The notes beneath the pieces were generated by a model. That model was not told the origin of the DNA. It ran no database searches and worked only from the letters and a program-made list of their open reading frames with translations. DNA of 7,930 nucleotides from Acidobacteria bacterium AH-259-G07 (lineage in GTDB: Bacteria; Acidobacteriota; UBA6911; RPQK01; JADFOI01). Location: positions 1 to 7,930 of the forward strand of contig JALLON010000129.1 in NCBI GenBank assembly GCA_027717925.1, read 5' to 3'. Each line of letters begins with the position of its first letter. Position 1 is the stretch's first letter. The position numbers and the translations under genes were made by a program. This document shows positions 6,316-7,930 of the stretch, one piece after another.

Positions 6316-6497
6316 TGTCAGCACGCGGAATGGGGCCGATCTGGCGCAAGTTCAATGTTCTCAATGCTTAGAGAATAAGCAGGAACTACACCGAAGGCAG
6401 CGGTGCTCTGAGCGCCGCCTCCAAAAGTGAAAACTTGAGCAAATATTGAGTTTTGGACCGGGCGAAAACCGGGACGAAACTTTGACCGTTTTTGACA
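6316..6497. mobile_element. Possible IS-derived remnant bounded by TGTCA/TGACA
   Basis: The 182-base segment starts with TGTCA at 6316-6320 and ends with TGACA at 6493-6497; counting the GC outside each end, seven bases (GCTGTCA) match as an inverted repeat. Inside the left end are phrases such as GGAATGGGGCCGATCTGGCG and CAAGTTCAATG. Inside the right end, read inward, is GGTCAAAGTTTCGTCCCGG, then GGTCCAAAACTCAATATTTG. Such GGTCC/CAAG-rich subterminal repeats are reminiscent of IS21-type ends, from memory only. There is no transposase frame inside and no clear target duplication beyond two bases. It could be the fused two ends of a deleted element, a MITE-like derivative, or coincidence. Confidence 0.3.
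6457..6479 (+). repeat. Imperfect tandem repeat ACCGGG(A)CGAAA
   Basis: ACCGGGCGAAA (6457-6467) is followed immediately by ACCGGGACGAAA (6468-6479). Two near-copies of an 11-12 base unit lie close to the right end of the possible IS remnant and may be subterminal transposase-binding repeats. Confidence 0.45.
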
Positions 6498-6564
6498 GCT
6501 GTTTCCCGCCAGCCTGCGCCGAATGGCTTCTCACGTTAGTCTTCCTGTCGGATCAGCACTGAAC

Positions 6565-6819
6565 CTACAACCCTCCGGTTAACAGTTTAATGCAGGTCTT
6601 GTATCTTGTTGGTTCTTCGTCCTTCTTGCTCGGGTCAGACCATGGTGTTCCATGGTATTCGGCGTCAAATTGTTTCGGTGCCTGCTTTCATTCTGGGCCT
6701 TCTTTTTCCTTATCGACTATGTACATCGGCTTCGCCTTTTTCAATACCTTTCTTTGCTCGTTTGTAAGCCCATCGAGGAGGCTGCGGATGGTTGCAAAGA
6801 GCAGTAATGTTATCGACAG
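6565..6819 (-). pseudogene. Coding relic of about 84 codons with an in-frame TGA
   Basis: A single minus-strand frame from 6819 to the TAG at 6565-6567 looks coding on both sides of one TGA (6688-6690). Before it are LLLFATIRSLLDGLTNEQRK and KAKPMYIVDKEKEGPE; after it come KQAPKQFDAEYHGTPWSDPS and KKDEEPTRYKTCIKLL. Continuity of frame and of charged, soluble composition suggests one protein interrupted by a nonsense mutation. No start codon lies in this frame. An ATG at 6833 (MSSLS...) would enter it only after a one-base shift, which would give a protein of about 88 residues. I do not recognise the family. The plus-strand open frame over the same bases is Phe/Ser-rich and looks like its antisense shadow. 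Confidence 0.4.
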
Positions 6820-6823
6820 CTAA

Positions 6824-6952
6824 GCGAAGACATGTCAGTTTCCGAGAAGGGCGTTATTCGTCCAAGTGGGTGAAAAGGCGGCTGACAAGATTGTCTTCTC
6901 TATGGCTGAGCTAACCGGCAACATCTGGATGATGGAGAACATCAGCGAGTAG
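6824..6952 (+). pseudogene. C-terminal relic, possibly beta-propeller (TolB/PD40-like)
   Basis: Between a TAA at 6821 and a TAG at 6950-6952 the plus strand reads FVQVGEKAADKIVFSMAELT, then GNIWMMENISE. A closing strand of the form DKIVF...LTGNIWMM is typical of the last blade of TolB/PD40 beta-propeller proteins, but this is a pattern impression from about 40 residues. There is no start codon with a ribosome binding site and no upstream part, so this is the severed end of a gene. It is head to head with the relic at 6565-6819. The remaining bases to 7012 hold no frame or hairpin that I can support. Confidence 0.3.
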
Positions 6953-7012
6953 AAAAGACACCATCGTCCTCAACTGGTTCGAGGAGTTCACGCAGTTGGC
7001 ATCTTGTCTTGT

Positions 7013-7930
7013 TTAATTCTCTGACACATCCTGAACACTGGTCCTCAATTTTTCAACAAATTTTGCAGTCTCTTTGGCCATTTGGAGTAGATCTCCATAG
7101 TTTAGAACCGTTAGACGGGGAGTTTGCCTTTCTATTTTCTGAAACTTTCGCCGTTCATTCTCTGTAAAGTTCTTACCAATCAAGAGATAGCCTCGCGGAT
7201 TATCAAAACGTAATCCTTTTTCACGGTACAGATAGTCAGCATTTTGAGTCGCAAAATCTACGTATTCTGTGAGCTGATCCCAAGCTTGCAAAAATACGCT
7301 GGTGAAATTTCCATCTCTCCGAAAACATTTCAGAAACGGCTCCTTTATCTCTACCACGTCGCGGCAATTATCTTTCGACCGGATCGCTGTGAAATCGGGA
7401 ATCCGCTTATCATCAAAATAGGTGTGTGCCTGCACACGATGGTATACGCTACCTAATAGCCACGGGTATTTCTCAAGTAACTCTTGATAAGGAGCCTCAC
7501 CTTTGCATTTTCTATCTAATAAATGTCGAAGTTCTCGAATTCCTGCATCCATGTCTGCGATTGGTTCAATTTCTGCCTTGTTCTGTAGTTGGATTCTTTC
7601 GATCGGTACGAACTCCATATCCTCTTTCCCAAGACCCTCGCCCTCACGCTTGTCACGTTTGGCGGTGAGCACGCCGATTGAACTGTCTTGGTAATATCCA
7701 AGCATTAACCCCTCGAAACGCTCATCGTCCTCCATCAAAATAACTCCGTTTGCCAACCATTGGCGGTGATAGGGTGAGACATACTTTCGAATACCTTGGA
7801 TGGAAACAGGAATTCCAAAATTCAGATGGATGGCATATCTCACGAGTGACAGGATTTCCGCTCTACGTTTGTTTGAAAGGAAGAATTCAGCAACGCTCTT
7901 ATAATTCTGTTTGGAGGTTGGGTCGAGGAT
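7013..7930 (-). CDS. sduA: Shedu-type (DUF4263) anti-phage nuclease, N-terminus cut by window edge
   Basis: The minus-strand frame is open from the right edge to the TAA at 7013, giving 305 visible residues. The GTG at 7843 is an internal Val, because coding sequence (SVAEFFLSNKRRAEILSLVR) continues upstream of it to the edge. Residues about 130-290 form a DUF4263 domain: a YPWLLGSVYHRVQ entry, the RIPDF Asp (about residue 179) and VVEIKEP (Glu 194, Lys 196), then LQAWDQLTEY, GYLLIGKNF and a final LTVLNYGDLLQMAKE. D...ExK is the PD-(D/E)xK nuclease core, and the Q-x-x-x-Y segment is conserved in Shedu SduA, a single-gene anti-phage system. The region before residue 130 is the variable N-terminal part seen in these proteins; about 50-100 residues may lie off the window. 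Codon use is AT-richer than in the helicase operon, consistent with separate acquisition. All catalytic residues are present, so it could be active. Confidence 0.85.
   Translation of the reverse strand: MLDPTSKQNYKSVAEFFLSNKRRAEILSLVRYAIHLNFGIPVSIQGIRKYVSPYHRQWLANGVILMEDDERFEGLMLGYYQDSSIGVLTAKRDKREGEGLGKEDMEFVPIERIQLQNKAEIEPIADMDAGIRELRHLLDRKCKGEAPYQELLEKYPWLLGSVYHRVQAHTYFDDKRIPDFTAIRSKDNCRDVVEIKEPFLKCFRRDGNFTSVFLQAWDQLTEYVDFATQNADYLYREKGLRFDNPRGYLLIGKNFTENERRKFQKIERQTPRLTVLNYGDLLQMAKETAKFVEKLRTSVQDVSEN

Noticed and set aside
5894..6430. Plus-strand open frame of 178 codons across the operon start
   Set aside because: Antisense to the SWIM-like gene, whose homology and ribosome binding site are on the minus strand; the composition is typical of a shadow frame.
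6491..6535. A sigma-70 promoter from TTGACA at 6492-6497
   Set aside because: No acceptable -10 hexamer lies 16-18 bases downstream in the GC-rich stretch that follows, and no plus-strand gene begins there.
6590..6823. Plus-strand open frame of 77 codons, Phe/Ser-rich, membrane-like
   Set aside because: It mirrors a charged coding-like frame on the other strand and has no ribosome binding site; the hydrophobic look comes from antisense Lys/Glu codons.
1..7930. CRISPR array, tRNA or rRNA genes
   Set aside because: No regularly spaced repeats, no cloverleaf with a CCA end or T-loop signature, and no conserved rRNA blocks were seen on either strand.

Overview
The window looks like environmental bacterial DNA in which one compact, mostly healthy operon sits between two stretches of broken genes. 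No marker fixes the taxonomy. The helicase operon is GC-rich, the right edge is visibly AT-richer, and the XPB-type helicase with a helicase-associated partner is an arrangement known from actinobacteria (Rv0861c/Rv0862c in M. tuberculosis) and from several uncultured soil or sediment lineages.

Layout. Bases 3-335 (+) are the C-terminal end of a large unknown protein, followed at once by a metallophosphoesterase gene (346, +) that loses its homology after about 55 codons. Bases 511-1200 hold only scraps, including a DUF3800 N-terminus that breaks near 1145. Bases 1197-1928 (-) form one open frame that is a patchwork: a C-terminal piece of an IS630-type transposase, a decayed N-terminus of a large serine recombinase, and an unrecognised C-terminal fragment. 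This patchwork ends against the stop codon of the helicase gene.

The core is a minus-strand operon read from about 6315 down to 1925. It contains the acidic tail of a lost upstream gene; a helical-repeat protein resembling the C-terminal part of SWIM zinc-finger proteins, apparently broken by two single-base losses; a 636-residue helicase-associated protein; and a 558-residue XPB-family helicase with intact motifs. Spacing is tight (12 nt, a 4-nt ATGA overlap, 3 nt), so the genes were co-transcribed and translationally coupled. The partner's C-terminus and the helicase's N-terminus appear to carry two copies of the same accessory module. The likely role is duplex DNA unwinding in repair or in defence.

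Upstream of the operon, bases 6316-6497 are bounded by inverted TGTCA/TGACA ends and look like a small IS-derived remnant. Two oppositely oriented coding relics follow (6565-6819 minus, 6824-6952 plus). The window ends in a minus-strand gene, cut by the right edge, for a DUF4263 nuclease of the Shedu (SduA) anti-phage type. The combination of transposase and recombinase debris, a DUF3800 fragment, a Shedu nuclease and a helicase operon fits a decaying accessory or defence island.
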